Shown in pieces: positions 31,544 through 43,094 of a stretch of 64,000 bases of DNA. Origin of the DNA: Clusia tigrina (Eukaryota > Arthropoda > Insecta > Diptera > Clusiidae); the NCBI GenBank assembly GCA_920105625.2, contig OV050030.1, positions 67,981,807 to 68,045,806 of the forward strand, given 5' to 3'. Under the pieces are notes generated by a model. The model was not told where the DNA came from. It saw nothing but the letters and a program-made list of their open reading frames with translations, and ran no database searches. How positions within the stretch are numbered: position 1 is the stretch's first letter; the number at the start of each line of letters is the position of its first letter. The translations under genes were made by a program, and so were the position numbers.

Positions 31544-32799
31544 CTGGGAAAGACATGAAAGGTCACAGTCCCAAAGAAGAGACTCAGACGGCTCCGGTAC
31601 CGAGAAACTATGACATCAACAGTGGCCTCGTCCACTCGCACCACAAGACTAGCACCTTCTTTACCATCCCGGTTGCTACCCCTGGTGTGCGAAAGAACTC
31701 TCCAAAGCCTCGTGTTGATGCCAGGGTTCTGAGCACGCAGACAAGAAAGGACATCTGTGGTCGTCAGATCGGGATCCGGAATCCAGCAGATGGCCTTCCT
31801 GAGGGACACGCCTGCTTCGCTATAGACCGCGAAGCGAGTGGTCCCCATGGGGGGCACGTCCTTGACTGCACCCCTGAGCCAATCAAAGTTGGCCTGAGAC
31901 GCACACGACACCTGTAGAGTGCCGTCCTTTGTCTCATAGCCCTTCGCATTAGCTTCAGGACCGGAGGCAATGACGCGACGCATCAGATGGCCTTTGCAGT
32001 GTTTTATCTCTGCATCAGTCAGCCGATGGTCAGGCCCCAGCTTCCCAATCACCTCCATTGTTTGCGGTCCGGTAGCCTTCTCGCTGTACGATGGCTTGGC
32101 TGCACCTTTGGAAGTGCTTGGGCGAAAGTCCAGCTCACCACCCGCCACTGGCAGAGATTTCGCCGGGCAGATGGTTTTGCTGGATACGAGGGGCTGGACA
32201 AACTGCAACTTATTGACATCATTCTTCCCCGCCACATTAGCCGCCACTGAGGTTTCGCTCGTACCCTTTGGGGTCATGGCGGCACCAGCAGTAACAGCTG
32301 CAGGGCAGGTGGGTATGCTGTTTTCAGCAACATTCTTCCGCCGCTTATCTCGCGAGCGAGATTTCGGAGCGGTCAATCCGTCCGCAGACTCGGTGGCTTC
32401 CGTTGGTGTCACTTCCGCCGACCTGGGCCTTTTGGAGGGAGTTGACACAGAAGGGCCGGCAGAGCCACGTGAGGATTTCTCCTGCACGAGCCTAGCAAGT
32501 CGCTTCTTTCTCTTCCTCCTCGCTTGAGTTCTCGTTGCCCCAGAACCACTGGTCGGTCGTTCCGCCACTGTGGTGACTTCCCGACGCAGGCCCTCTGGAT
32601 CCAGGGTACGTTCCTCAGTCTCTGAAGAAGAAGATATTGCGGTAACAGCCCCCGTCTCCTCCAGGATGCGCTCTCGCTGATAAAGGCGAGAGTCTTTAGC
32701 GATGGTTGGGGCCTCCAGAATCCGTGCCCCTGCCGCCGAAGCGGGTGGATTTCCACATGCGTGGGTTCCAACTGGAGTAGTAAACCTAATTATGTCCAT
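31540..32799 (-). CDS. ORF1 protein of LOA LINE copy 1 (intact, 419 aa)
   Basis: An ATG at 32799 opens a 419-codon frame with no break. The N-terminal half is Ser/Thr/Pro-rich and basic (ARRKRKKRLARLVQEK, KSRSRDKRRKNVAE), likely nuclear and RNA-binding. The C-terminal part (HRLTDAEIKHCKGHLMRRVI, FDWLRGAV, RLWRVLSHT, LFFGTVTFHVFP) resembles the DUF4780-type domain found in ORF1 of fly LOA elements. It has no obvious zinc knuckle. The stop shares bases with the ORF2 start. The product would coat element RNA. It is one of the few undamaged frames in the window. Confidence 0.82.
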   Translation of the reverse strand: MDIIRFTTPVGTHACGNPPASAAGARILEAPTIAKDSRLYQRERILEETGAVTAISSSSETEERTLDPEGLRREVTTVAERPTSGSGATRTQARRKRKKRLARLVQEKSSRGSAGPSVSTPSKRPRSAEVTPTEATESADGLTAPKSRSRDKRRKNVAENSIPTCPAAVTAGAAMTPKGTSETSVAANVAGKNDVNKLQFVQPLVSSKTICPAKSLPVAGGELDFRPSTSKGAAKPSYSEKATGPQTMEVIGKLGPDHRLTDAEIKHCKGHLMRRVIASGPEANAKGYETKDGTLQVSCASQANFDWLRGAVKDVPPMGTTRFAVYSEAGVSLRKAICWIPDPDLTTTDVLSCLRAQNPGINTRLWRVLSHTRGSNRDGKEGASLVVRVDEATVDVIVSRYRSRLSLFFGTVTFHVFPR

Positions 32800-33020
32800 C
32801 GCCAGACAGTGGTTTTTGTTCGGGACTCCTCCCTAGCCAGTTTGGTCCGCGGATGGTACCCATTCTCTATACCATCATTGTGATAGACAGACAGCCATAA
32901 CTCCCGCCCCTCCTAAGAGGTTCAGAAGTAATGTCATTTGCCTAACAAGGGTCCCCCTATCCGCCACCTGGGGACGTTCCGATGGGATGTCAGGCAAATC
33001 CAGCACGGATTGTGGATACC

Positions 33021-33149
33021 TTATTCTGTTGTCTACGCCGATAGCCCTCGTGCTTTTCTTTAATTATAATTTTAATTGTAATTAGATTATTAAAAAAGAA
33101 TTAAATAAATTATTTTGTTGTCGCTCTCTGTATTGCTCAATAAATAGCT
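33021..33149. other. Spacer between LOA copy 1 and BEL fragment
   Basis: AT-rich, non-coding. It is the right flank of the LOA target site and the outer end of a BEL remnant. Confidence 0.4.
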
Positions 33150-34597
33150 GCTCCAGGGATTACTTCAAAGATTCGGCCCATTAACCAGTGATACGGTGGT
33201 CTGACTTCGGTTTTAAGGAATATTAAAGCTCCAACGTTGAGTGATTGATACGAATTTGCCCACTTGTTGCGCTATTTCTGTTCGGTTAAGTATTTTTTCG
33301 AGAATCTTCCAAAATACTCTCTTCCAGGCAACTAATCGGTGTTAAGCAACTATGCTACGTATCATCCATATGGCTGACCGGTTTGCCACAAATATTTTCA
33401 GCTCATGAATTGGCCTTCGTATCCAATTAAGTATGCTCTCTGAATCCATCCATAAAAAGAGCGCTGCATTTTTGAACGCTGGGATGTTTATTATTTTCGG
33501 TACCAGTTTACAACCAAGCTCAACAGCACGTAACTCCAGTCGTGGAATCGTAACGATTTTGACTAGCGCCACTCGACTCCTTGAACACAACAACTTCGTG
33601 CTCCATTCGCCATTCACGTAAACATGCACATAAGTGACCGCACCGAATGCGTTTTCATCACAATAAATATGGATCTGAACCGTGCTATTCAGTGACGTGT
33701 CTATGTACCAATGGATTATCCCAACAGCTTTTTGCACGCCATAAATCTTGAATGTACGAGTTTGCTCGTATGTTTACCGGTGTCACGTAACCCTGTGGAT
33801 AATATATTCCTGCTGCTTCGCTAATTATTACACGTTTCGTAACGAGCTCTGGTTGAGGGCGTGTTCGGACGCTAAATTTAAATTCATCCCCTATGAAATT
33901 CCATAAGATGCCCAGAACGCTGATACTATCTTGCTCGTTCATATCTTTCATATCGGTCGATTCATCGGTGATTTCTTCGCAATTCGAACGCCATTTGCCC
34001 ACCTCAAAGCCACCTTTCTGAAGTAATCCAGTCAGTTCTTGTTTCACTGCCACCGCATCAGCTGCTGTATCAAACGGAATCAGCGCTCCGTCCATATAAA
34101 AATGCGTTTTTGCAATTTCTTCTGCCCGTGGATATTATGGTACATTAACCAAAGCACACTGTTACACGGTTTTAAAAGCGTTATATGGCGATGATGCCAT
34201 GCCATACGTGACAACCGTTAGCCAGTACTCTTGCATTGGTACGGTTCTCGACTGTCTCCATAAAATGCGCCGCAAATCCCAAAACTTTCGTTGCACCCCT
34301 ATCTGTTGGAACATTTTGCGAGTATCTGCTGTCATCGCATATTGCCCTGTACGATGTTCATTAAATCCTTTTGCAGTTCTGGACCAACATATTGCAGCTT
34401 ATTGAGCGATTTGCTATTCGTTGTATTGGCTGAGGCGTCGAATACAACTCGGAATTTTCGATCAATGGCGACCGCATGATGCGGAATATAATAATGCAAC
34501 ATGTCTGGTGCCAATGGGTAGCCTTTTTCAATCGCCCCAAATTTTGGCGCCTAATCACTAACCCAATTGCCATTGTGTTGTCGTATTCGCCAAGTTT
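33150..34597 (-). pseudogene. pol: BEL/Pao pol fragment (RT, RNase H, integrase tail)
   Basis: From 34540 downward: the RT start (MLHYYIPHHAV, FRVVFDASANTT, NKLQYVGPELQKDLM), then RT middle at 34095-33740 (AVKQELTGLLQKGGFEVGKW, GILWNFIGDEFKF, EAAGIYYPQGYVTPVNIRA). RNase H is at 33737-33342 (YCDENAFGAV, SRSRVALVKIVTIPRLELRA). Immediately after, 33330-33160 reads RVFWKILEKILNRTE and VGALIFLKTEVRPPYHWLMG, the integrase end. The integrase core is therefore deleted. The segment between 34330 and 34100 also lacks RT sequence. At 34597 it is fused in frame to jockey RT, giving an artificial 114-codon frame (34705-34361). Confidence 0.85.
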
Positions 34598-35190
34598 TGT
34601 CCATTTTACGACTTCGTCAATAGCGATTTGAAGTTTAGCTGTCGCTTCTTCCGCGGTTTTTTCTGTAGCAAGGATAGCTGTGTCATCAGCAATGGTGGCG
34701 ATCAAGCTCTTTTTAAGTAATGGTAAATCCTTCCTTCACCCAAAAATAGCGATCTGTTATGTATGATTTCATAAGTAAAGGCACTAACTTGAAGGAGGAG
34801 AAAGGAATTCATTTTGTTCATAAGGCCTTCAAGACATACCTTGTCGAATGCCTGTGCGACATCTAGGAAGACTGTGAAGCATATGTTTTTCTACTCATCG
34901 GATTTTTCTATTTCTACTGTGATTCTGAGCACCTGGTCTATGTTAGAGTGATTGCAACGAAATTCAAATTGGTGTGATTGTATCACATTGCGTGATTCAA
35001 TGATTGGTTTTATGCGGTTTGGAATAAGCTTTTCTAATAATTTTGAGATTTGTGGCACAAGGGCAATTGGCCTGTATGAAGAGACAGAGTGTGGGTCTTT
35101 TCCTGGATTGGCAATCGTAATCATCTCAGCAACTTTCCACAGGATTGGGTACGGATTGATGAATTAAATAGTTTTGCTAATTTAACTAGA
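34598..35190 (-). pseudogene. Jockey-clade LINE RT fragment
   Basis: 35124-34891 reads MITIANPGKDPHSVSSYRPI, then ISKLLEKLIPNRIKPIIE and SHQFEFRCNHSNIDQ, the conserved first RT blocks of jockey-clade LINEs. 34705-34600 gives IADDTAILATEKTAEEATAK, the catalytic block with Tyr replaced. About 180 bases in between are frameshifted (FLDVAQAFDKVCLEGL is readable near 34850). It is truncated on both sides, on the 3' side by BEL. Confidence 0.82.
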
Positions 35191-35199
35191 CTTTTGGGG

Positions 35200-38100
35200 T
35201 GTAATGTAGATCGCCTCCACGCGGTGCACCCTTTTCGACCTTTATCCTATATCCCCGGACTTCTCTTGGGACCAGCGTCTACTTTGAATGCCCAGGGCTG
35301 CTAGCTGTAATTTTCTGGACCTAGTTGCCTCTTGGCACGGTACCAAGGAGAAACTTGAGTGTGAACGGCTCCAGTCTAAGGTTGCAGCTGCCCCATCTTC
35401 TTAAAATCTTGGCAAGCCTGAAAGTACGTTCGACGTCTGTTACCGCTTAGTTGGTAGTGTCGGTTCAGTTGAGTGGAACTCCCGAGTAGCACTGGTCTGG
35501 CTCTGAGCACTTGACCCCATAATGGCTTGTGCCAGCCCTCGCATGGCCTCCCTGCTTGCACAGATAACCCTGGGACTATACTTAGTGACAACACGTTCGG
35601 AGTCAGATATCGGCTTTGAGTTAGAATTAAAAACACAAAAAGAAACACAAACGAAACTTCCGGGCCTATCCCCTCAGGGACGCGCAAAACCCTGACTAGG
35701 CAAATGCCCACCAGCAACATCCCCGCCCATGGTTCGAAGACAAGCAGCATAAGCACTGCCCCTTCAACAAGCACCACAGCTTCGGCGAATAAGCCACCCA
35801 AGCTCTTCAGCGGCTGCTAAGGTATTGACTCACAAACCAGCAGCAGTCGCTCCGCCTAAGCTTTCTTCAGCAAATGTCTCAAAATTGCCTCACAAGTCGA
35901 CAGAAACTGCTCCTCGTACCGCTCCTCCTTCAGGTGAACCTACCAACATTAAACCGAGTACCAGGGCATACAGGACGCGCAGAGGGTCTTATCGTATTTT
36001 GACGAAGCTCAACGCTATCGAAAACTCTCAACTGTCAGTATACGACAAGGGCAAACTTGAGTGGGCAAAGGTACACACTGCTGTGCGTCTGCCCTCCTCC
36101 ACTTCACAAGCAGCAGGTAACAATAAGAGGCAGTGATCAGTCGATCACCCCGACCAATCCAAACAAAGCATCCCTAAGCGCGTAAGGCTGTCTACCCCCA
36201 AGTCTAAGCTCTCGAAATCACTTAGCAAGATCGTAAAAGAGAATCTCACATGGGCAGTGGTCGACTCTGCCAATGCCAATGGGACCATCACTCCCACCAA
36301 GTGGAGAATGGTCGAACTGGCACTGTCACCAATTTTCGTTGAGGTCAAGTCCCTCAACCCTGGTCCTTCACCCAGCTGCCGTGACGCAGGGTTGTGTCGA
36401 GGACGCATCAAAATTATCTCCTGCTCGGACCAACGCTCCGCGGACCTGCATAAAGTAGCGATCAATTGGGTAGGTGAGATCTGGCCGAGTGGAAAGCTTA
36501 ATGCGGATTCTTTGGACCAGGTTTGACTTCCTGCCGAACCCTCTAAGCCTGAGGCATTCTTAAAGATCCTCAAGCTCAGCAATACCGATCTTCGCAACAA
36601 TGGCTGGGAGGTCGCGAAAATTGGTGACCCCAAAGACACTTTGCGTGAGGTCACCATAATTTTGAAGGAGCAATCCCTTGTTCCCATTACACTCACGAAG
36701 GACTGATTAATTATGGCTTAGGAGCCATCACTCTCCGCATCTACAAGTGCGATGCCCAGGCTTGACGACAGCGTCCCCTAGTTGGTGCTGTCTCACAAGC
36801 CATTACCAATGAGTGTAGTTGCTCGGGCCCTGTCCTCACTCCATTGCTGGGTAGCCACAAATAGAGAATGTGCTCCAGAAGCGGCCGCTTCTCCACTTCC
36901 GAACTGGTAGGAAAATTTCTCGACCACATGGACACTGATGCGGCTGGTGGAAGAGGAAGAGTTGGACACCACTATTATCAACCTTCAAGACAATGCTGAA
37001 GGCACTACAAATTAACCTTCAGCGTTCGAAAGCTGCCTCTGCAGCCCTGCTTCTGCGACTCTTGGATATAGGGGAGGAGCGCATTCTCGTCCAAGATCTT
37101 TGGGTAGTAAATTACCGGGTTTCTGGGCTAAATGCATACTATGGCGACTCTCCGCCGCCGGACACATTAAAACAAATGGTTTCTGTAGCCCATCAGAAAC
37201 GGTTTCCGCTTCTGATGGGCTACATCGCCACTGATTCCCATGCCCATCACGAAATGTGGGGCAGCTCCGGCACAAATGATCGAGGTGAGTGTCTTTTTGA
37301 CTTTATCCTTGTAAACAAATTTGGTAACCTAGGAAATGAAAAGACCTTCCTTACATTCATCAGAAAGAAAGTGGCTGACATCACCATTCGAAAGCGATAA
37401 CTACTCCAACATAATAAGCAGTTGGTTCGTCTCACAGGAATGCTCCTTTTCGGACCACTGCTATATCACCTTTGTCATTGACTCGAGGGAGACTACAGGC
37501 AATACAGGATCTCTTAAACCAGTCAATAGGAAAAACACGAACTTGCCTTTTTTCGGCTCAAACTGGAGTCATGCTTAGCGACGACTCTCCCCACTATCCA
37601 CGACCGTCTCGATATTGATCGGGCGGTCGAAGATTTCACCACAGCTTTTAAAAGAGTCACTCATTTCTCTTGCGTCACTCGCGAGAACACGTGGCAAACC
37701 TAAACCTCCGAGCTGGAACTCGGAAATAGCAAGCCTTCTTAGAATGCTTTTTAACAAAGCTAAAGTTGCAGCGGATTGGACCAATTTCGAAAATAAAGAA
37801 AAAAAGTTTAAATAGGCAATTAGGCGAAGGAAACGAGCATCATGGAGGGAATTTTGCGAAAGCATTGAATCGAAGTCGGAGGCTAGCCTTGACTATATCT
37901 AAAAACCAAATGATAACAGGAGTCACTCAGGCGCAGAAACCCTTCATATCCTACTGGACACTCACTACCCGAGGAGCGTAGCATCAGTGGATCAAGCACT
38001 CTATCAGGTGGATCATGTTTCACATGATAGCCTCTCTACATTCCAAATGACAAAAAGTCACCTTGAGTGGTGCATTCAAACATTTAAGGCATACAAGTCC

Positions 38101-38358
38101 CACGGGACGGATGGCATTATTGCTGCCGATATCCAAAATGAAGAAGAGATTATCTTTCCATGGCTGCTAAAAATATTAAATGCAAGACTCAGATTGCAGA
38201 ATATCCCCTTAAGCTAGCGCATGGCTCGGGTCGTTTTCATCCCGAGGCTTTACTTTTCACTAGGAAGTATAGCCAATGTTTACAATGCCTAGTCTAAACG
38301 GCACTCCACTCTCTTTGGGCACACACATTAAGTACTTAGGCCTGATTCTCGAGCCAAG
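35200..38358 (+). mobile_element. LOA-clade LINE, copy 2, 5' part (ORF1, EN, partial RT)
   Basis: ORF1 pieces lie from about 35560 to 36710. They include a Ser/Thr/Pro-rich part (TSNIPAHGSKTSSISTAPST) and a DUF4780-like part (ITPTKWRMVELALSPIFVEV). ORF2 begins at ATG 36993 with LKALQINLQRSKAASAAL and endonuclease motifs (LVQDLW, DSHAHHEMWGS, SFSDHCYITF). RT begins near 38040 (SHGTDGIIAADIQNEEE) but jumps near 38250 from VVFIPR to GTHIKYLGLILEPRL, so central RT including the catalytic motif is missing. Many frameshifts are present. It is interrupted at about 38358 by LOA copy 3 and resumes at about 43095. Confidence 0.8.
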
Positions 38359-38487
38359 GTTATGTTAGGTTGCGAAGGCGTGTGCGGATACGAAGTATCC
38401 GCACTTCCACTCGAAAATATCTATGTCCATTGTGACTGCCTTCAAAAACGCCAATGGGAGGCATACTCGTCCTCACCCTCGATTTCC

Positions 38488-41350
38488 CTATACATTGGAA
38501 GTACCATCCCTATTAAACCCTTTGGTTTTCCAGATGAAAGTGAGAAGATCCGATAAGTGCACCTTCGTTATCTCTGTCAAGCTTGTGAAGAAGCGTGACC
38601 CCAAACATTGATTTCGTTTCAACTGTAGGCTTGGATATTGACATAAAAAGTGATCAATCGATTCTATCTCTTCTTCATCATGGCAACTCCTGCATAGCCT
38701 GCTCGACGGAGTACGCCAACGTTGAATGGCCGGTAATGACCCTGTAAGCACCCTTACTGCAGGTTTGTTGAGCCCTAGGAGAACCTTCGTTCTCTTCATG
38801 TCTAACCTAGGCCATAAGGCCCTTGAAACTTCACAGTCGTCACGATTAGTCCACAAGTTATTTGTCACTGCAATAGTGAATTCATCTACGTTCCTAAACA
38901 GTTCGCATATCGCTATTAGTATTGATCAATTTCAGAGCCCCTTCTGGCCATCTCGTCCGCTAATTCATTCCCTTTTATATCGCTATGTCCGGGAGCCCAG
39001 TAAAGTGAGACCTTGTGGGGCCCAATGTTCAGTACTGAGGTACGACATTTCATTACCAGCTTCGATTTAACTGTATTGGATTCTATTGCCTTAAGCGCAG
39101 CCTGAATATCCATAAAGATAGTGATATTCGAGGGTCGAATTGTACTACTTTGTATTAGCCTGGCCACATTCTCAATTGCATTGACCTGGGCCTGAAAGAA
39201 GCTGCATTCGTCAGGGACCCGATATGACTGTCTTGCCTGCAAGCCTTCCGAGAAGACACCCGCCCCCATTTATATAATATTTTTAAGCCTTGTTGCGGCG
39301 CGCTGCTTACAGCCACTGAGATTCACAGGCTAGCAAATCTTTGTACTTTTTCAATACGTGTTTGATTACATTTCCTTTCCAACGCCTTCCACCAGACGAT
39401 GGACCTGTAGGTAAAAATTGGTCTTATGAATGTCGTGTACATCCCATACACGATGTCCGGTGACAGTCCCCATTTTTTCTCAAAAATCCTTTTACAGGTA
39501 TCGTGTGCAGCCAAACCCTTCTTTCTTCTCTCCTAAATATTCCATCTCCAATTTAACTTGGAATGATACCCAAGTATCTTGCTTCTGAAGAGAGAATCAA
39601 CGTTACCCTACCTAACTTTGGCAGAGAGAACTCAGGGATTTTAGTTTTCCTGGTGAACAAAACTAGCTTCGCCTTAGTAGGGTTAACTGCTAAGCCTGAG
39701 CGCAATGGTCCATCCGGAAATCTCGCCCAGTGCTGATTCCATGATTTCGCTAATCGTTGACAAGAACTTGCCCGGGATTAGTACGCCAATGTCATCAGCG
39801 TAGACTACAACATATGTTCTCTTTGCTTTGAAGGTTTCTAAGATCTCATTTAATACCAGAAGCCATAGCAGAGGTGATAGCACTCCTCCCTCTGGCGTAC
39901 CGCTGGTAGTCCTTCTAGTCACCGCGGCCGTCCCAATGGTGGCGTTAATGACCCTGCTTACTATGAATTTCATTACACCGTGATCTCTCAGCACCTTGCG
40001 GATCGCCTCTGTGTTTGCATTGCTGAAGACCCCCTCAATATCGATAACACCTACCAACGTTTATTCGTTACAGTTCATTGTCTCTCAAAATACAAACCAC
40101 TTCAGGAAGAACGCTATCCACTGATCTACCCTTACGGTTTGCGTGTTGCGCGATATCCATTGTCCGAATATTGGAAAAACTTCTAATATACAAATCGATA
40201 AGTCTCTCAAGTGTTTTAAGAATAAACGATGGGAGACTTATTAGTCTGTAATACCTCTCAGTATAGTGATTTAGTTTTTCGCTCTTGGAATGAAAACAAC
40301 ACTGACTTCTCTCCAACTTTTTGGCACGTACCCTTCCTTGAGACACCCTGTGAAGATGGGAACTAGATGAGGAATCACGCTCTCAGCAGAATGTTGCAGC
40401 ATAGCCGGTATAACTCCATTAGCACCCGCTGACTTATACGGTTACAAGGAACTATATCCAACACGTCGGTCCATGAAGCACGGGCAAGATTTATCGACTG
40501 CGTATCGACGGTGTACGAGTCCGTGCAACCTGAAAAGTGCATTATCATCAAAACCTCCAGGCACGTTGATTCTGGACAGTCTTATCCTAAGCCTTTATGC
40601 CTCAGTGACCGACCCCAGAGTTGCAGAACTGCTGCCAGGACTCCCTCTTCGCAGCCTTAATTTTATTTTTGTATTCAATAAAACTGACAAAAGTTTTTCC
40701 AACACTCTTCAACCAGACTATTTTTGCCTTGTTCCGCTTGATTTTTTTCTTAAAAGTCCTAACTCTGCATTCTACCAAACCGGTTTTGCTTGAGCGTACG
40801 GCCTAGTCAATGCAAATGGTGGTTGAAAATATTTTTGCAGTATTTCAGTAAGTCGACCTTCCGCCTTGCCAATTTTAGCATTCCCTTCGCCGCCTTTGAC
40901 TTTCCTCAAAGTAAGCTTTTGTGTCGCCAGTCTTGACAATTTCGACCAGTCAGTCTTTTTTGGATTCCTAAAAGGCCGTGGGGTCTCCAACTCTGAGTAG
41001 ACTGAGAAGCGTATCCGACTATGATCGGAAAAAGAGCAGGCGTAAGACACTCTCCAATTGTCGACCCTTATTGTATTAGGTCCAGTGGCTAGAGTGATAT
41101 CAATAACTTTCCCTAACCTTAATCCGAAACGTTGGCTGATTTCTATTGTTATATAATGTTATTAGGAATGTAATAAAAAATGGACTCATCTCTACCATTG
41201 GTGTCAGTGCTGCCCCAGAGCTCATCGTGCCCATTTGCGTCGCAGCCGGTCACTATGCCCAGTCCGCGGGGCTCACCGTAAGCGATACGTTGCCGGAAGA
41301 TCTGTGGTGGCGGCCCTTCCTCATTGTACGGACGTTAGCAACTAACTAGG
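38488..41350 (-). pseudogene. ORF2 of LOA copy 3 (broken)
   Basis: Endonuclease remains lie at about 41350-40772 (SFSDHSRIRFSVYSELE, NPKKTDWSKL). RT pieces are 40346-40068 (YYRLISLPSFILKTLERLID) and 40057-39683 (GVIDIEGVFSNANTEA, GTPEGGVLSPLLWLL, VVVYADDIGVLI). The thumb is at 39514-39323. RNase H at 39269-38916 has ECSFFQAQVNAIENVARL, FMDIQAALKAIES and LYWAPGHSDIKGNELADEM. The C-terminal zinc-like part is at 38868-38488 (CRSCHDEEEIESIDHFLCQY). Frameshifts separate all pieces. Confidence 0.85.
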
Positions 41351-41519
41351 CTTGTGTCTGTGTTCGCATATCAGCGTTGTAAGGTCCAGTGCTGCAGGCA
41401 GTAAGGAAGAAAATTTTAATATCGTTCTTGGCAACTATACACGTTCTGATCTTACCTTGTGTCTGTGGAATGTAGAGACGATGACCATCCATCCCGTGGC
41501 CATTTACCTTACCTCTGAC

Positions 41520-41950
41520 GAGTCAAGGATCTTGGACAAGGACTATGTCCACATCGTCCTCTGCGATAAATTTTACTAAATTGAGCGAGGCTAAGATGGA
41601 ATGATGCAATTAATTTACACCACCTCCAGCTTCCTCCCCATTGGCTTTTGACCTGTCACCCGGAACGCGAATCTTTAGAGAGCAAACCAGATTTAGCGTA
41701 TTTATAGCTCCTGAATTTGGATAGCGACTTCTGTCGAGCCAAGGATCTTGGACAAGGGCTATGACCAAATCGTCCTATGCAATAAATTTTACAAAATCGA
41801 GCGAGGCCAAAATGGAGTCATGAAAATTAATTTGCACCACCTCCAGCTTCCTCTGCATTGGCTTTTGACCTGTCGCCCGGCGCGCAAACCTTTAGAGAGC
41901 AGAGCCCGAATTTAGCGCAGTTATCACTCCTGAGTTTGGATAGCGACGAG
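41520..41950 (-). repeat. Direct tandem duplication of about 216 bp in LOA copy 3
   Basis: The stretch 41520-41735 is repeated at 41736-41950 with scattered differences. Both share AAGGATCTTGGACAAGG, CACCACCTCCAGCTTCCTC and GGCTTTTGACCTGTC. It lies in ORF1/ORF2-junction sequence, so the duplication happened after or outside selection on coding function. Confidence 0.85.
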
Positions 41951-43094
41951 TAGTCCACTGCGATCAATGCGTTCCCATCGACTCCATTTTTCCAGGGGTC
42001 ACGAAGATAAACCGCCACTCTGCCGAATTTAACGACTGGTTTTGTCGTCCGATCAGTTTGAGGAATCCACACCGAAAGCACCGGGCGGATCGGAAGCAGA
42101 GAGAGGTACCACTTCCAACCGAGCGTCTCGCAAGAGTGGATTTAGGCCGTTAATTGCACGCGTTGAAAAGTCCAGAGACTTCTTGTTGTTACAGCCTACT
42201 ATCCTAAACACCACTCTGCCAGTCGGCCCCATCGAACTGTAGCTCCCCGCTGTCGGCCCCGACCATTTCCGATATCAGTCAAGCCTCCACAAGTGGCCAG
42301 TTCTCCGGTGTTATTTTCTTCCCATCAGGGTCGATGATATCTACCTGTTGCTCCATAGGTTATTCGAAGGAGGCCGATGGCTTCGGCTTTTTTGAAACCC
42401 TCTGAGCTTGCTCATCAGACCGTACTCTTTTTGGAGTTTTTCCCGATGCCAAGCTATGTAGCTCCTTCAAAGAACTCGGCTTTGGCTTGGGCGGCACCTT
42501 TACGCGGTCACCTGTGGCCTTTTCCGGCTCAACTTTTTTGCTGGACTTCGAAGCGTCGAACTATCGGACTTTGCCCCAACAATTTCTTGCCCATTTTTGT
42601 TGCATGAAATGGCCGCAGCGTTATTTTTTGTCAAACTTTGTTACGAACTCACCCTTAAACACTCGATATTGAGAAAATTTATTGCATCGTTGTACTTGTT
42701 TTATTGCATATAATATAGCCCATTTATAATAGTTACAGGCATATTTCATTGCTATATTATAAAGTAATCTAATAATTTTAATGAGATCCTTCTCCCTTTT
42801 TGTAAAGGAAGAAGGATATTTTGACTTCATTTTTTCGAAGATAGTAAGCCGAGCACTTATAGCAATTTCTGGCCTTTTGCTCTTTCGTGAGGCTTACCAC
42901 TTTCCTTGTCTCCTTCCAAGGCTCAGGAGGGCTGAGAAGGACTGAGAAATTCCATCTCAACAACCGAGCCTATATCTTAGACTTTGCTGACCTGTGACAA
43001 CGAGTCACCATCGGTTGCGTGGTCTATGCGCAAGCTCAGCACCTGAGATCCTATGCTATCCCCCTCAGCCTCCACCTCACAGGCCCCTTGCCTG

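Larger units (their letters stand above)
27782..33009 (-). mobile_element. LOA-clade LINE, copy 1, nearly full length, with target duplication
   Basis: The minus strand carries a 5' UTR, ORF1 (32799-31540), ORF2 (31543-27881), a short 3' UTR and an oligo(A) tail (13 T on the plus strand, 27782-27794). TTGTGGATACC occurs at 27771-27781 and 33010-33020, marking an 11-13-bp target duplication and defining both ends. ORF1 is intact and ORF2 has only three nonsense codons in one continuous frame, so the insertion is young compared with its neighbours. Confidence 0.92.
38359..43090 (-). mobile_element. LOA-clade LINE, copy 3, nested in copy 2
   Basis: The minus strand reads 5' UTR (from about 43090), ORF1 (ATG near 42958, to about 41830), endonuclease, RT, RNase H and a 3' end near 38359. 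The two halves of LOA copy 2 on the plus strand flank it, joining EPRL at 38358 to the RT thumb at about 43100, which defines it as an insertion. Exact ends and target duplication could not be fixed. Confidence 0.82.

Noticed and set aside
31555..32527. Plus-strand frames of 120 and 185 codons
   Set aside because: They are reverse-strand shadows of the intact LOA ORF1.
34361..34705. 114-codon frame with RT-like start
   Set aside because: It is an accidental in-frame join of jockey RT and BEL RT at about 34597, not a real fusion protein.
35376..35801. 141-codon hydrophobic-looking minus-strand frame
   Set aside because: It is the complement of the Ser/Thr/Pro-rich ORF1 of LOA copy 2 on the plus strand.
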